From positions 1,364,001-1,428,000 of the forward strand of contig NZ_CP031088.1 in NCBI RefSeq assembly GCF_003339775.1: a DNA stretch of 64,000 nt, read 5' to 3'. This DNA is from Spiroplasma phoeniceum P40 (GTDB lineage: Bacteria; Bacillota_I; Bacilli_A; Mycoplasmatales; Mycoplasmataceae). Within the stretch, counting starts at the first letter, position 1, and each line of letters begins with the position of its first letter. A program made the translations under genes and the position numbers. Below, piece by piece: positions 27,008-39,684 of the stretch. The notes beneath the pieces are model-generated. The model ran no database searches. It had not been told where the DNA came from and was given only the letters and a program-made list of their open reading frames with translations.

Positions 27008-30000
27008 TTAACTTTTCATCATAACAATTTCTTGAATATTTAATTGATTAATTTTTTTCATTGAAATAAAGTACGAGATAATATATAAAATAATAATTCC
27101 TCCTAAGATAATTGGTAATGTAATTAGTCCTGTTCCAATTGGAACATAGAAATTAAAGAACATTAAAATCCGATAGGTAATTGTTCATGCTAAACCTCAA
27201 GTGATAAAATATCCCAGTAATCAACCAACAACAGCAAAGGGAATAAAAATTCCTAATGTTAAATTATTAATTTCTCAACGACTATAACCTTGTACTTTCA
27301 TTGTTGTAATAATTTTAATAAACTTTTTAATAAAGAGATCAATTGCAAAATATATTGTAATAACAGAAACCATAATGATAATGACAATAAAAATTAAAGC
27401 AACTGATAAGGCAACAATAATAGCCCGACTCATAATTTTGGCTTTAATACCAACATAATCAGCTGTCAAAACAGATGAGTTATAAGAAGTCGTAAAATTA
27501 TTTAATGATAAATCACCATTTGTTGATGATAACGCATAACGATTAATTTGATCAGATGGTTGTAATTCGGTTGTATATTTTCCATTGTATCATTGCATTA
27601 TATTTAAATTATTATCAATTTTATTTATTGGAAATAAATTAATTTGATTAGCATCATTGATACTAATAAACAAGCGTGGTGTATCATAAGTTGAAATGCT
27701 TTTAACAATTTTAACTTTAACTGGCTTTTGTGTTAAAGATGGCGATGCTTTAATAAAATTATTATCAACAGCAGCTTGGTATCATGTTGTTGGAATTCCA
27801 TCAATAAAATCGCCACTATATGTTCCACCAAAACTAAAATTATATGGTTTAATAACTCAGTACTCTTTATTATCAACTCGTTCTTTTCAAATAATTTTAT
27901 TTCCGTCAACTGTTAATTCTTTTAATAAAATCCGTTGAATACCATTACTCAATGTAATTATTTTTTTACTTCAAATTGCTTCCATCGCCGAATTCGTTGG
28001 AATCCATAATTCAACATTATTTAAATTATGATATTCACTCTTCCGATCAGCAGTAACATAATATTTTGTTTGTGAACTTGTATTATAAGTAAAATAACTT
28101 TTATCTAATGAATACAAACTTTGATAATTATTTACATTTCATCCAACAGCATTACCACTTAAATTATATTTTCAGTTTTGATATTTTAAATCTGTATTAT
28201 TGTTAGTAAATTCTGCTCATTCATGCTGACCAGTATTATATTGCAATGTTGTTACTTCGGGAGTTAATTCAATTTCCTCTCCAACATTAAGATTTAAACG
28301 ATGTAATGCAGTAACATTCGCAATTGCATTAATTACGGTACCATTATTATTTGCTAAAATAGCACGCTCAGCGGATGATAATTTTAACATTTTTGTATTT
28401 GGATTAATTCCATAAATAGGAAATTGCTTATAATTATATGTTCCATCAAAACTAGTAAAAACATCATCAGTTGCTGGATTATAACTCATTGTTCCAATTC
28501 CTAATGCAAAATGATTTGCTCGATCCGGATTTTTATTTCAATCTTCTTTAACTGCAGCCGGGATAATCCCATTTGTTGCTTTACTAAAACATGTTCTTCA
28601 TAACGCAGGATAATGTTCCTTGTCAGTAAATGGTGGGTATGGAATTGCCCCAATGCCTAATGCTTTTGGTAATACGGTACATAAAATTTCTGATACTAAA
28701 GCTCGAACACTATCACTAGCTGAAGAATTTTTTACTAAATTATTTAAATAATTAAAAATTCCTAATGATAAATTAGTTCCTGATAAAGTAACAAAATTAT
28801 AAGATAACATATCTTTTAAAATCCCAGATACAGTTGGCTCTTGTTTCACCGCTTTTAATGGTTTAATTATCTCTCCTCCATCAATACTATAGTAATTTGC
28901 TAGTGGTGTTATCCCAACAATGGGATATAAATCTTGTTCAATTGGATCAGTTGACTTAGGAACATTATCAATTCCATTTCATGCATAAGTTTTATAATAA
29001 GAAAAAGGATTATTACTTATGACATTACTGTATTTAACTTCACTACCATATTTAATGTTTTTATAATAATTTGTATTAAAATTTTTTGCATAGACTGGTG
29101 CTAATAATGAGACAGTCAAAGTAAATGTCACTAAGGCAAAAATTCCTAAATAAGTAAATGCTTGTTTTAGTGAAGTTGATAAAACAACCATACGGAAACG
29201 ACCCACAAAAGTTTTAAAATGGAAACTACGTACAGTACGGGCCAAACTATTATTAACTTTTAACTCACGCATTGGATGAATTAAACTTAAAACTTCTGTT
29301 TTATTAATTAAAAAATAACAAGTAATAAAAGTAATTAATGATAAGAAAATAACAAAGAACCCAATTAGGAAAAGTAAAATCATTCAGTTTCAAGTAAAAC
29401 TCCAATTAATTATAAAAAACATATTAAATAATTTTACAACGAATAATTGGACAGTAATTCCAACTAATCAACCGGTTGGTACTGCAATTAAAATACTAAC
29501 CATTAAAATGCTTCAATAGGAAAGTGCAATTTCACGCAAATAATAACCAGCAGCTTTTAACATTCCAATTTGTGGTGACTCACGTTTAATCATTTCTTTA
29601 ATAATAATATATGAAACAGCAAATAATGTTATGGCAAAAATAATAATGAAGAATAAGCCAATATAAATGTAAACATTAATTGTTTTTGCTAATAAATCAT
29701 AGCGTCGTGTTAATGAACTTGTTACTTCTTTTGGTTCAAAATCACCAATTGAAGGATCATTGCCCAGTGGTATTGAATTCTTGGTTAGCATTTGAGCATA
29801 AAAATCTAATTGATTAGGATTATTTGCATAATATTTTTTAAAAATTTCTAAATTCTCGGTTGGTCTATTTGTTAAACTTTTTAAGAATACTCGCGAATTA
29901 TCTTTTAAACTAATTAAACCTTTATTATTATCTTCTGCTAATAAAGACATTCCATAAGACGATAGATAAATGACAACATCCGTTTTAAAATCAGGAATAA

Positions 30001-31372
30001 AATCAGTTTCATAAATAGTTGGATAAATATTTAAAGTATCACCACCACTTGCCCCAATTGTAAATGTTTGTTCGCCAATTTGGATATTATCACACAAATT
30101 TTTATGATGTGCTTTTAGATAATTAGGACTAACAACAGCATAATAATTGCTAATTGTCGATTCATTTAATGATGGTCCTGACCACTCATTAACTTTATCA
30201 AAAAGCTTTAATTGTTCTTCTTTTAATAAATCATGTCAACCAATTACTTTATATTTTAAATTATTAGCAATATCCCAAGTTGTAACTTCTTGTCGAATTG
30301 CAATATCAAAATTGCTAACAACACCCAGCATTGTGTAATAAGTCTGTACAAAATTAAGAAAAGAACTTCGTTCACTATAATTACCAAAAAAAGTAACTTT
30401 ATTAAATAAATCACCAATAACCATTCGGGCTTCATTAATTCCTGTTTGATTTAATTTATCAATATATTGCCACGGTGATTGTGCTAAATACTGAATTCGT
30501 GTTTCTTTGTTTCCACTTGTATCAATTACATTAAAACGAGTAGCAACGCCGAAACTACCACGAAGTCCTTTTTCAAATAAAGTATTTTCTGAAATATTAG
30601 TTACCACTGTTTTATTATATTGTTTTCCCAATGTTAAAGTAATATCAGGAATATCAAATTTAGTAAAATCATTATCAACTGTTTTTAAATTATAATCTCA
30701 TCGTTCAATTGCTCCTTGTTCGGAAGTTGCTTTTCCATTAATAAAATTAGCAATACTTAATTTAATTTCTTCATTCGTTGCATTACTTTGCTTTTTTAAA
30801 AAACTAGTATTAATATAGTCCGTAATAATTCCTAAAAAGTTCTTATATATTTGCGTTGTATAAAATAGTTTAAAATATTGGTCAGCTAAAGCATTATAAC
30901 CCATTGCTCGTAATTTTGCTATTAATGAGTTTTGATAATTTGGCGCGGTTGTTCGTAATGTTAAATTTAATGTTAAATTCCTAATTTTATCATTTGTTAA
31001 TTTAAAATTAATATCAGATGGTTTTAATGCAGTAAAAACATCTGTCGCTGCTGAACCAATTGTAATTTTTGGATATGTTAATTTATTATCATTGTTTTCT
31101 ACTAAAAAATATTCTGTATCAAAAGCAAAACTTGGAGTAATTGTTTGCATATTTGAATTTTCAAAATCCATTGCTGAATAATGAAATGAATAATTATAAT
31201 CAAAACTACCATAACCCATTTGTCGATTTGCTGATTGTAAACTAGTGACCGTTGTAAATAGACAAGAAGTAATAATTGAACAAATAAAAATCAAAAGAAG
31301 CAATGAAATGAATTGCCCTTTTGCTTTAATTATTCCTAAAATCCCTTGCTTCATTAACAATATTTTTTTCAT
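27008..31372 (-). CDS. Giant FtsX-type ABC transporter permease
   Basis: One uninterrupted 1454-codon frame, with many UGA-Trp codons. The N-terminal helix (GQFISLLLLIFICSIITSCLF) is followed by a large extracellular region. A first FtsX domain lies near residues 480-640 (YIGLFFIIIFAITLFAVSYI, ESPQIGMLKAAGYYLREIA), then a second extracellular domain, and a final FtsX domain near 1300-1450. The MacB/FtsX layout suggests mechanical export or lipoprotein handling. No ATPase is adjacent. The 730-aa lipoprotein gene lies directly upstream, so both probably form a surface complex. Confidence 0.85.
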
Positions 31373-31394
31373 GTTTAGCCCTTATATTCGACTT

Positions 31395-33587
31395 TTAATC
31401 ATTTTCAATTGCATCATAATAACGTTTTCATTGCCCTCTACTATCTTTTGCAAATCATTGAATATTAGAAATTACTCAATATTGATGACTATCATCACCA
31501 GGATTAATATTCATTCAAGTTACTTTATATTTATAATGCACTTTTTGGTAATTATTTCCTAGCCCATCATATTTCATAAATCAATCCAAATCATGATTAC
31601 CTAATGCATTTAAATAAGCTGCATTTAAATCTTTATAAGTATTAATGTCTGCTTTTGAAACATATCATTTTTGATGTAAATCTAAATTAGCAGCAACATC
31701 AGCATCACCTGTTCCTTGATATTCAATATCATACGATAATTTATTTTCTTCTAATTTACCATTGCTAATATTTCAATTTGCTCCTAATAATAAAGTATTT
31801 GAATAGTCATATAAAGCATTATTAATTGCTAATAAATCTTTTCGTGTTTCTGAATTTGGATCAAAATATATTTTATTTAATAATGCCCTTACTGGTTGCG
31901 CACTATCATTAAACCATGTAAATGCTAAATCCATAAATGAACCCTTTGCTGGTGTCGATGGGTCATCACTGCCTGTTAATAATTGTGCAATTTTTGTTTG
32001 ATTTTGTTCTTGGTCACTTGCTTCTGATCATGGCAACTTGCTAACTTCTGTTAACGCATTAGCACTTTGTAAGATTCCTTTTGATAAAGCAACAACAAAA
32101 CGATTAATATCATTAACACTTAAGGTTCCTAAACCACCTTCTGATTTTGATAACATCATTTTTGACATTGACTGTAATACTACTTTAAATCCAGGAGTAA
32201 CTTTATTAGAAGCAAGTGCTAAAAAACTACTAATTGAATTATTTGCTTCTTCTTGGCGTTCTAAATCTGCTTTAGTATATAAATCATCAAGATATTCTCC
32301 AAAATCAGTAAATAATTCAGCCAAAGATTTTGTTGAATCATCTTTTTTAAACAATAAATCAGCTAATTTTAAGTTTGGTGTTTTACCATTTCACATTGCA
32401 TCACGATTTTTATATTGATCTTCTGGATTAGCTAAGTTTAGTTCCGGTTTCATTGGTTTTACTGCTAATAAATCACTAAAAACTTGTGATTGTTTAGTGA
32501 AAAAATCATCAGTTTTTTGTTGAAATGCTTGTCTTTCAGTATTATCTTTACATAAAAGTTGCAACGCTTTTGTTACCCCAAATTTTGCAAAAATATAATT
32601 TTCATTTTCTTTTGTTGGGTCATTAGGTAATTTAGGAGAAGCAAAAATCTGATAATAAATAGCTCCTAAAATACTTCCCATAAATGTTCCATCACTATCT
32701 TTTGATAAAGCTAAAAATTTGTTCAATTGATTAATATATGCTTTTGATTGTGAACGGTCTGTAAACATATCCGCCATTGAAATTAACTGTAAAATTATTG
32801 CTAATTTATCTTGCTCTTCTGATTTTTGAGCTGTTTTAAATGGGCCTCCTGTCGCAAATTTTTGATTATTAATAAGGAGGTTTTGATTTGTACTCGTATC
32901 AAATTTAATGTCTTTTGTTGCCAATGGATTAAAATCCATATTTAAATTATAAAAATAAGTTGAGCGTGGCATCTCAAACATTGCTTTATTACATGCATCA
33001 ATAATGTTTTGATTAATTCTGTTATCATCACATTTAGTTGGTAAAATTTCCTTTGCAGTTGAATAACTTGACATTGGTCCGCCATCAAATCAATAATTTA
33101 ACATATTACTATTTTCTGCTAAATTAGGAATTGTTGGTAACGGGTCTTTATTAGAATAATCAGGGATTTTTTTCTTAGTTTGTTTTTCTGTATTATATAA
33201 TTCATTATCTAATAAATTCATATAATCATAATTTGATGATAAAGTTGTTAACGGCATTCCATCATTTTTATTTAAATATTTACCCCGATAGTAATCAATA
33301 TCAACAATATTACAATCCTTATCTTTATATGAATCAGGTACTCGCATTAACATTTGTAACATTGAAGGTGTATATGTATTTAAATTTTCATGTCGATTCG
33401 CAATTGTTAGTTTTGTAAATAATGTTGTTTGTAAAATTTTTGATTTTAATGGTCCATTAGGTAAATTTTCAACTGATGAATCTTTATATTTGTCTTCTAC
33501 TGCTTTTGTCTTAGTTTTACAACTAGCAGTAAGAGCTGGCGTTGCTACTAACGTTGCTGCTACTAAAATATTAAGTAACTTTCGCAT
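31395..33587 (-). CDS. Large surface lipoprotein (730 aa)
   Basis: Signal peptide RKLLNILVAATLVATPALTA with the lipid Cys at about residue 23 (TASCKTK). The body is soluble and Asn/Lys-rich with no known domain seen. Start follows GAGGGAATAAT. The stop is 22 bases before the FtsX permease ATG, so the two genes are one operon. A substrate-binding or chaperone role next to the permease is inference. Confidence 0.8.
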
Positions 33588-33662
33588 TATTATTCCCTCT
33601 TTTCTTTTTATAATTAATAAATAACTAAATCATTGAATTAGTAAAATAAATTAATTCTTATT

Positions 33663-34538
33663 TTATTCTTGAAGGATCCCTCTTCAACCATTAATTTCAT
33701 TTCTTAAGAATTTATTTGGTAAATTTTCTAAACCATTTTTTTCACTAATATTAAAAAAACGAATATTATTTAACAATAATAAAAGTGCAACAAGTTGAAT
33801 TGAATTATCATCATTAATTTGTCATAAATTTTTCATTTTTTTCTTGGCAGTTTTTATTAAGAAAAATAAATCTAATAAACATAAAACTTTAATTATTTTT
33901 AAAATAATTTTAAAAAACAATGAACGATCTAAAATTTTTAATTCTGCTGAGCCATTTTCAAAATTACTAATTAAAATTAAGAAAGTTAAAATTCGTGAAG
34001 CAAAATCATGTAAAAATGTTTTTTTTAAATCAAATAAATAAAAAAATGTAATTAATCATATGCTTAAAATATGATTATTATTAATATGATAAAAACAATT
34101 TCACAATTTCTTTGTTATTAAAAATGAAAACAACAATGATAACAAAACTAACATAACTAATTTTAAAGTATAGTTTAAAAATTTTTTATTTATTAAGATA
34201 ATAATTGCAATAAAAAATTGTATAACTAAAATAGTGCTAAGATAAATACTAGTATCTGTTTTACTTGCATAAATTTGTAAAAGAATGATTTGTAAAATTA
34301 AAAGCACAATAAATTCACTAATAGCAAAAGTTACATTAAAGAAATATTTTGCTGTTAAAGATTTTGCTTCATTTTTTCTAGCGCGAATAGTAAAAAAATA
34401 TTTTACAATCTTTAAAACCAGATAGAATAAAAGAAAATTAGTAAGAAAAATTATTGCAATACGCTCCAATAACGGATTAAAGAAAAATGAAATTGAATTT
34501 AGGATATTAAAACTTGATCATTCATGTAATAAATTCAT
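33663..34538 (-). CDS. Membrane protein, unknown function
   Basis: 291 aa with about five to six hydrophobic segments in the first 150 residues (IAIIFLTNFLLFYLVLKIV, FIVLLILQIILLQIYA and onwards) and a mixed soluble second half ending GWRGILQE. Start ATG follows GGAGAGAAAAATG. It is read through UGA codons at 34101 and elsewhere. It lies upstream of the lipoprotein-permease operon. No family recognised. Confidence 0.65.
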
Positions 34539-34657
34539 TTTTCTCTCCTCACAAATTTCAATATAATCCGATATTCCTTACTAAATATATTAAAGCAAAA
34601 AAAATAGAAAAAACAAGATACTAACTCTTTTTTTTAAAAAAAATAAGGTGCTTTTAT

Positions 34658-35593
34658 TTAAACAAAAAGACTCTTATTATAAAAATTTAAAATATCTTGA
34701 TAAATCTCCTTTTTAATTGGCTCATTCAAAATCTCATGACGAGCATTTGGATATAATTTAACTTTAACTTTTTTTCCTGCCTTTTTATATAAATCAACAG
34801 TCTTCATAACCATCTTTCCATATTTCCCAACTGGATCATCAGCACCTGCAATAAATAGTAATGGCAAGTTATCTGGTGTATTTTTAATATTTTTCTTATT
34901 TGTAATAAACAACAATCCTGTAAACATATCTTTAAAAGCACTTGTTGAAAAAACTTGTCCTGTTAGTGGGTCGTTTGCAAAAGCTTCTTGAACTGTTTTA
35001 TCTGTTGATAATCATTCAGTTCCTAAATTGCCTTCTTTTTTATAACGAGCATTTAATGGCGCATAAGAAAATTTATAAATAAAATTATCCTTTGATTTTG
35101 GTCCTTTCATTTTTTGCCCAATTTTAGCTATTTTAACTGAAAATTTTAACAATCGTTTTGAGTAATGTGCTGTCCCACAAATAACTAATGCCGCAATATT
35201 TGTGCCATATTTTATTGCATAATGACGTACCATAAAAGAACCCATTGAATGACCAAACATTACAATTGGTTGGTTTGAATAACTTTTTTTAATATAAGTT
35301 GTTACTTCATATAAGTCATCAATAATTTTTTCTCACCCTTCTTCTTCGGCAAAGAAACCAAGATCTTCGGAAGACAGAGCTGTTTTTCCATGCCCACGAT
35401 GATCTTCAGCAATAACAACATAATCATTTGCTACTAAAAATTTAGCAAAATCATCATAACGAAAAGCATGCTCTGCACTACCATGAACTAGTTGAACAAT
35501 CCCCTTAATGTTTTTATCATTATCAGGTTTCCATTCATACATATGTAATTCAACACCATCCCGTAAGGTATGTTTCCATTCTCTAAATTTCAT
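34658..35593 (-). CDS. Monoacylglycerol lipase-like alpha/beta hydrolase (lysophospholipase)
   Basis: About 311 aa. Oxyanion region VHGSAEHAFRYDDF, DHRGHGK, nucleophile elbow GHSMGSFM, acid in IAGADDPVGKYG and catalytic His in NARHEIL. These are the marks of the MGL/PldB group that frees fatty acids from monoacylglycerols or lysophospholipids, a likely host-lipid scavenging step. Three in-frame ATGs lie at 35602, 35599 and 35593; GAAAGG sits directly before the first, so the third, nine bases away, fits best. Confidence 0.9.
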
Positions 35594-35761
35594 TTTCATC
35601 ATCCTTTCAATTTAACATAAAAATAGTTTTTTACTCTTACAATATTATCCTTCCTAATTAATGTATAAGTAAATTATACAATAAATTTCTATAAACATTT
35701 GAATAACTCAATTCTCACTCTAAAAATATTAGCTAATCTATTATAAATAAATTTATGATTT

Positions 35762-35801
35762 GCAAATAAAAAAGTCTTTATTTTAAACACTTTTTTATTT
35801 G
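35762..35801 (-). terminator. Terminator of the ABC exporter gene
   Basis: GCAAATAAAAAAGT and its complement form a 14-bp stem overlapping the stop codon. Confidence 0.75.
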
Positions 35802-37702
35802 CCTTGATTACCAGCACGATGAAGGTCGCGGAATGGACCATCAACTGCAATTAACTCATCATACTTACCATTTTGAATAATTCCTTGCCCTTTTCCTAAG
35901 ACAAAAATTTGATCAACATTTTTAATTGTACTTAATCGGTGCGCAATTGAAATTGTTGTTTTACCAACCATAATTTTTTCTAACTCAGCTTGAATTTCTT
36001 TTTCCACAATATTATCTAAAGCACTTGTTGCTTCATCTAAGATTAAAATTTGTGGGTTCTTTAAAATCATTCGGGCAATAACTAGGCGTTGCTTTTGTCC
36101 ACCTGATAACATAAACCCTCGTTCTCCTAAAATAGTATTATAACCATCTTTTCAACCCATTACTAAATCATGCAGGTTGGCTTTTTTACAAGCTTCAACT
36201 ACTTCTTCATCTGTTGCATTAAACATTCCGTATTTAACATTATAAATTACATCCCCAAATAAAATTTTTGGTTCTTGTTCAACATAACCAACATGTGTTA
36301 AATAACTTGCTAAATTTAATTTTTTTAGATTAGTGTTATTAACAATAACTTTCCCACTCGTTGGATCATAGAAACGTAATAATAATTTTGAAATTGTTGA
36401 TTTACCACTTCCAGTTTCTCCAACGAAAGCATAACTTTTTCCTTTTTCAAATGTAACTGTTGTTTTAGGTAAAATAATAACACCTGGTTTTTCAGGGTAT
36501 TCAAAAAAAATATCTTTTAAAATAATATCACCTTTAACTTCTTGTATCTCAGGCGCATTACGGTTTGGATCAATGGTTGTATCAACACGAATTAATTGAA
36601 TAATTCGTTTTGTTGAAGCTGTTGCACGTGCTAATCCTGGAACTAATCCAGTTAAAGTTCAAATTGGAAATGCCAAAGTATTAACCCCTGTAATAAAGGC
36701 TGGCAAAATTTTCATAATACGATTAGTATGTTCTGCTCCTTTATTACCATATAAAATAATACTTGCTAAAACAACAATCACTGTTAAACTTAATGCACAT
36801 AAAATAATAATTGTTGTCATTCGTGCTTGAATACGATTTAAATGACGATTAACACGGTAATATTCTTTATGAATTTGTTCAAAACGAACACGTTCATATT
36901 CTTCTGTCCCTGTTGCTTTAATTAGCGCAATTGACGCAATTCGATCGGTCACATCTCCATTAACATCTGTAATTTTAGCACGAACATTTTCTGTTTCTGA
37001 TGCTTGTGAACGGAAAGTTACTGCGACAGCAACCATAAATAATGCTGTTGATCCTAAACAAATCAATGCTAATTTTCAATCAATATTTAATAATGAAATT
37101 GCACTACCAATAAATATAATTGGAATACTAATTAAGTTAGCTGGGGTTAATTGTGATTCATCCCCAATAACTTGTGTATCATTAATTAATTTAGTCATCG
37201 TTTCTCCAATTTTTTTATCAGAATAATAACCAATGTTTAAATTAACTAAATTATTTAATACCGCATTACGAACATCAATTTCAATATTCCGCCCTAGCAT
37301 TCCTCCTACTCGTTCACGAATATTTGTTGTAATTACGGCAATTAATAAATCAACACCAATGATAATTAATCATATATATCATAGTAAACCTGTTGTGACT
37401 GAACTTGGATCATCTCCAAATTCAAATAAAATTTCACTCATTAATTGGTTAATTAAAAAAGTCATTATAACAATTGAAGTTGAACTTAGTACTAATGCAA
37501 ATAAAATTGTAAATGAACGTAATAAATAACGACGGTAATAAATTGCAACTAACTTAAAAAAACCAATTCGAGGTGCCTTGATTCGTTTCATCATTTCTAA
37601 TGGCGTTTCTTGTTTACGAGCTTTATTTTTTTCATGTAATTCATTGTAATCTAAATTCTTTTCAATTTTATTAATATCAATTAATTCTTTAATTTTCCCC
37701 AT
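35795..37702 (-). CDS. ABC exporter, fused membrane and ATPase domains
   Basis: 635 aa: six membrane segments (residues 60-340), then a nucleotide-binding domain with Walker A GETGSGKST, Q-loop VEQEPKIL, signature LSGGQKQR, Walker B ILILDEATSALD and H-loop SIAHRLST. This is the MsbA/LmrA half-transporter type, working as a homodimer to export lipids, drugs or peptides. The N-terminal 50 residues are charged and cytoplasmic. Monocistronic with its own terminator. Confidence 0.93.
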
Positions 37703-37775
37703 AACATCACCTAATTTCTTAAAAAATGCGAGCTTAATACTTGCTCTCTTATCAATGTATTATATCAAAAAAATA

Positions 37776-37805
37776 AAACTTTTTTAAAATTTTAAAAAAG
37801 TTTTT
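37776..37805. terminator. Hairpin terminator after the ECF gene
   Basis: AAAACTTTTTTA pairs with TAAAAAAGTTTT, loop of five; it overlaps the stop of the ECF relic. Confidence 0.65.
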
Positions 37806-38729
37806 ATACATATATTCCATATCGATCAACTAATTGTCTTGTTCGTTGTTCTAATAATAAAAATAAAGTAGCGTTTATAATATATTTAGCGGTAAAAATT
37901 CCAAAGAAAATTCCGATAAAAATTAAAGTATGTTGTCGTGACTCAAAAATAGATGCCATCCCACTATTATCGTGGTCATGATCATGGCCAGCATGCGCAA
38001 CAGTAACTTGATTAGACCAATCAATCGGATTACTTATTATATTCCCTGTCGGATCTAATATCTTCAAGCTATCGTGTAGAACATGAGCATGGTCAGCATC
38101 TGGATGCGTATGACCCATATTTACTAAAATCTTTGCAACAATTAAAAATGAAATTGCTTCAATTAAAGCACATATTGGGACTATAATAGTAAATGCCAAG
38201 ATTTTTTTCCCTCATTTAATATTAACAATTTTATGATGATGGTCATGCGCTTTTTTAACATAATGATATTCATGAATAGTATGGTCAGCAACATTTTCTG
38301 GAACAGTAATTTTATGACAAGCATTAAATAAAATATAGTAAACAAATCAAGTTGCGAACACAACTAAGATATTAGAAATCATAAAGAATGCCATTTCAAG
38401 TCAAGTATGATGCCCATCAATTAAATTATGAATTCAAGGTAATGCAATTCCTTCTAATAAAGCAAATCCTAATCCAATAATTGCAATTGAATAAATAATT
38501 ACTAAAGTATCAAAAAATCGTAAACCAAATGTTGCCCCCAAGGAGTTGGAACACTAAAAACCTCTAGTAAACTTAATCCAACGGCCATCGCTAAAAAAAT
38601 CGCAGAAGCAGCAATTTTAAACGTAATTGACCTCTGATTATATAATTCCTTATGAAAAACTGACTTTTTAATCCGCGTTCAAATGTTATCATTTTGCACT
38701 GTTAAAACATCGTTAGTATTTTTTTTCAT
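37804..38729 (-). pseudogene. ECF transporter S component (MPN527-like) with His-rich loops, frameshifted
   Basis: The gene reads well from 38729 (MKKNTNDVLTV) to PTPWG, where a G5 run near 38538 needs one more G; the true frame then continues ATFGLRFFDTLVIIYS through six or more helices to 37804 (308 codons when corrected). Two loops are rich in His and Asp (HDHHH; HTHPDADHAHVLHD; HAGHDHDHD), suggesting divalent metal binding. The ECF family supplies substrate specificity to a shared energising module. The indel may be a real inactivation or a base-call error. Confidence 0.75.
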
Positions 38730-38835
38730 TTCTTTTTTTCCTTTCTTATTTATAAAAATTATAATTTATTTTTATAAAAAGTAAAGTTAAATTATTAGTT
38801 TTATAAAAATAAATTATAACTACCTAAACAAAAAT

Positions 38836-38860
38836 AAAAATAGATTAATATCTATTTTTA
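38836..38860 (-). terminator. Terminator of rnpB
   Basis: AAAAATAGAT and ATCTATTTTT form the stem, nine bases after the RNase P RNA P1 helix. Confidence 0.8.
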
Positions 38861-38868
38861 TTAGTAAA

Positions 38869-39246
38869 GTTACAACATCATAACCCACGTTCTGTTTTTT
38901 ATTTTCTTAAATAAAATACTAGTTATTTATCTATCAATTATTAAATTGATCCCCTTGTTTTTTCTGCTTCAAAACAAGAAGTTCCCTTACCAAAATTTAG
39001 GTTTCTCGCTTGTGGGGTTTACCCGTTCCATTTTTTAAATTTCTTTAAAAACTCGTTTCTGTGGCACTTTTATAGAAAAAACTCCATATTATTTAAATAA
39101 CGTAGGATTTTTTTCAGCCGTCATAAGTAACCTTATGCCTAATTTTATGAATTAAATTAGCACAAACACTACAATCATCACAGATTGTGCGAGCGTGGAG
39201 TTTCCTCTATTAACATCCTGTTAATAGCAACTAGTTCTGTTATAAC
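38869..39246 (-). ncRNA. rnpB: RNase P RNA
   Basis: Conserved pieces appear in order on the minus strand: GAGGAAACTCCACGCTCGCA with the following TCTGTGATG, GCCACAGAAACGAG, CGGGTAAACCCCACAAGCGA with GAAACC, TTTGGTAAGGGAAC and the 3' ACAGAACGTGGGTTAT. The ends GTTATAAC and GTTGTAAC pair as helix P1 and fix the limits. It is the type B (Bacillus) architecture. The RNA is the catalytic part of tRNA 5' processing. A TATAAT at 39260-39255 and a terminator frame it. Confidence 0.95.
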
Positions 39247-39254
39247 TCATGTAT

Positions 39255-39260
39255 ATTATA
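39255..39260 (-). promoter_or_regulatory. -10 box of rnpB
   Basis: TATAAT eight bases upstream of the predicted first base of the RNase P RNA. Confidence 0.6.
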
Positions 39261-39288
39261 CTATATCTTAGAAATTAATTAAATAAAT

Positions 39289-39615
39289 CTAATCGTTATT
39301 TATTTTTCCTTCTAAGTTATGAATACGCTTTATTAAATCCGCTTTTGAAAAACCTTCTTCTTCTAAGCGGGCTTTTTGAGCTTTTGTTTCATCAAGCTGA
39401 GCTCTTAAAACATCATTTTTATCTTGCAAATCATTTAATTGTTTATTCAAGTACTTGATTTCCTTATTAAAGTCATTTGTAATTCCTTCAAAAACTCGAT
39501 AATCTGTCGCAACCATATCTAAGAATGTATCAACTTCATTTGGATCATAGCCTTGATAATCAACTTGGAATTCCTTATTAATAATATCCGTTGCTCGTAA
39601 TTTAATTGTTTTCAT
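39289..39615 (-). CDS. DivIVA/GpsB-like coiled-coil cell division protein
   Basis: 108 aa. The N-terminal DivIVA domain (residues 8-45, FQVDYQGYDPNEVDTFLDMV) binds membrane in this family, and a coiled coil follows (NDLQDKNDVLRAQLDETKAQ and onwards). Short length is closer to GpsB than to DivIVA. These proteins organise division and envelope proteins. Start follows GAGGTGTAAAAA. It lies between rnpB and divergent recU, the usual Firmicutes neighbourhood. Confidence 0.85.
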   Translation of the reverse strand: MKTIKLRATDIINKEFQVDYQGYDPNEVDTFLDMVATDYRVFEGITNDFNKEIKYLNKQLNDLQDKNDVLRAQLDETKAQKARLEEEGFSKADLIKRIHNLEGKINND

Positions 39616-39684
39616 TTTTTACACCTCATTTGCAAGGAACAAACTTCCTTTTTTGATAATTAATTATTGAAGGAGGAAACAAAA

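Noticed and set aside
32038-32418. Plus-strand 126-aa ORF
   Set aside because: Antisense to the large lipoprotein, whose frame is unbroken and has a proper start and signal peptide.
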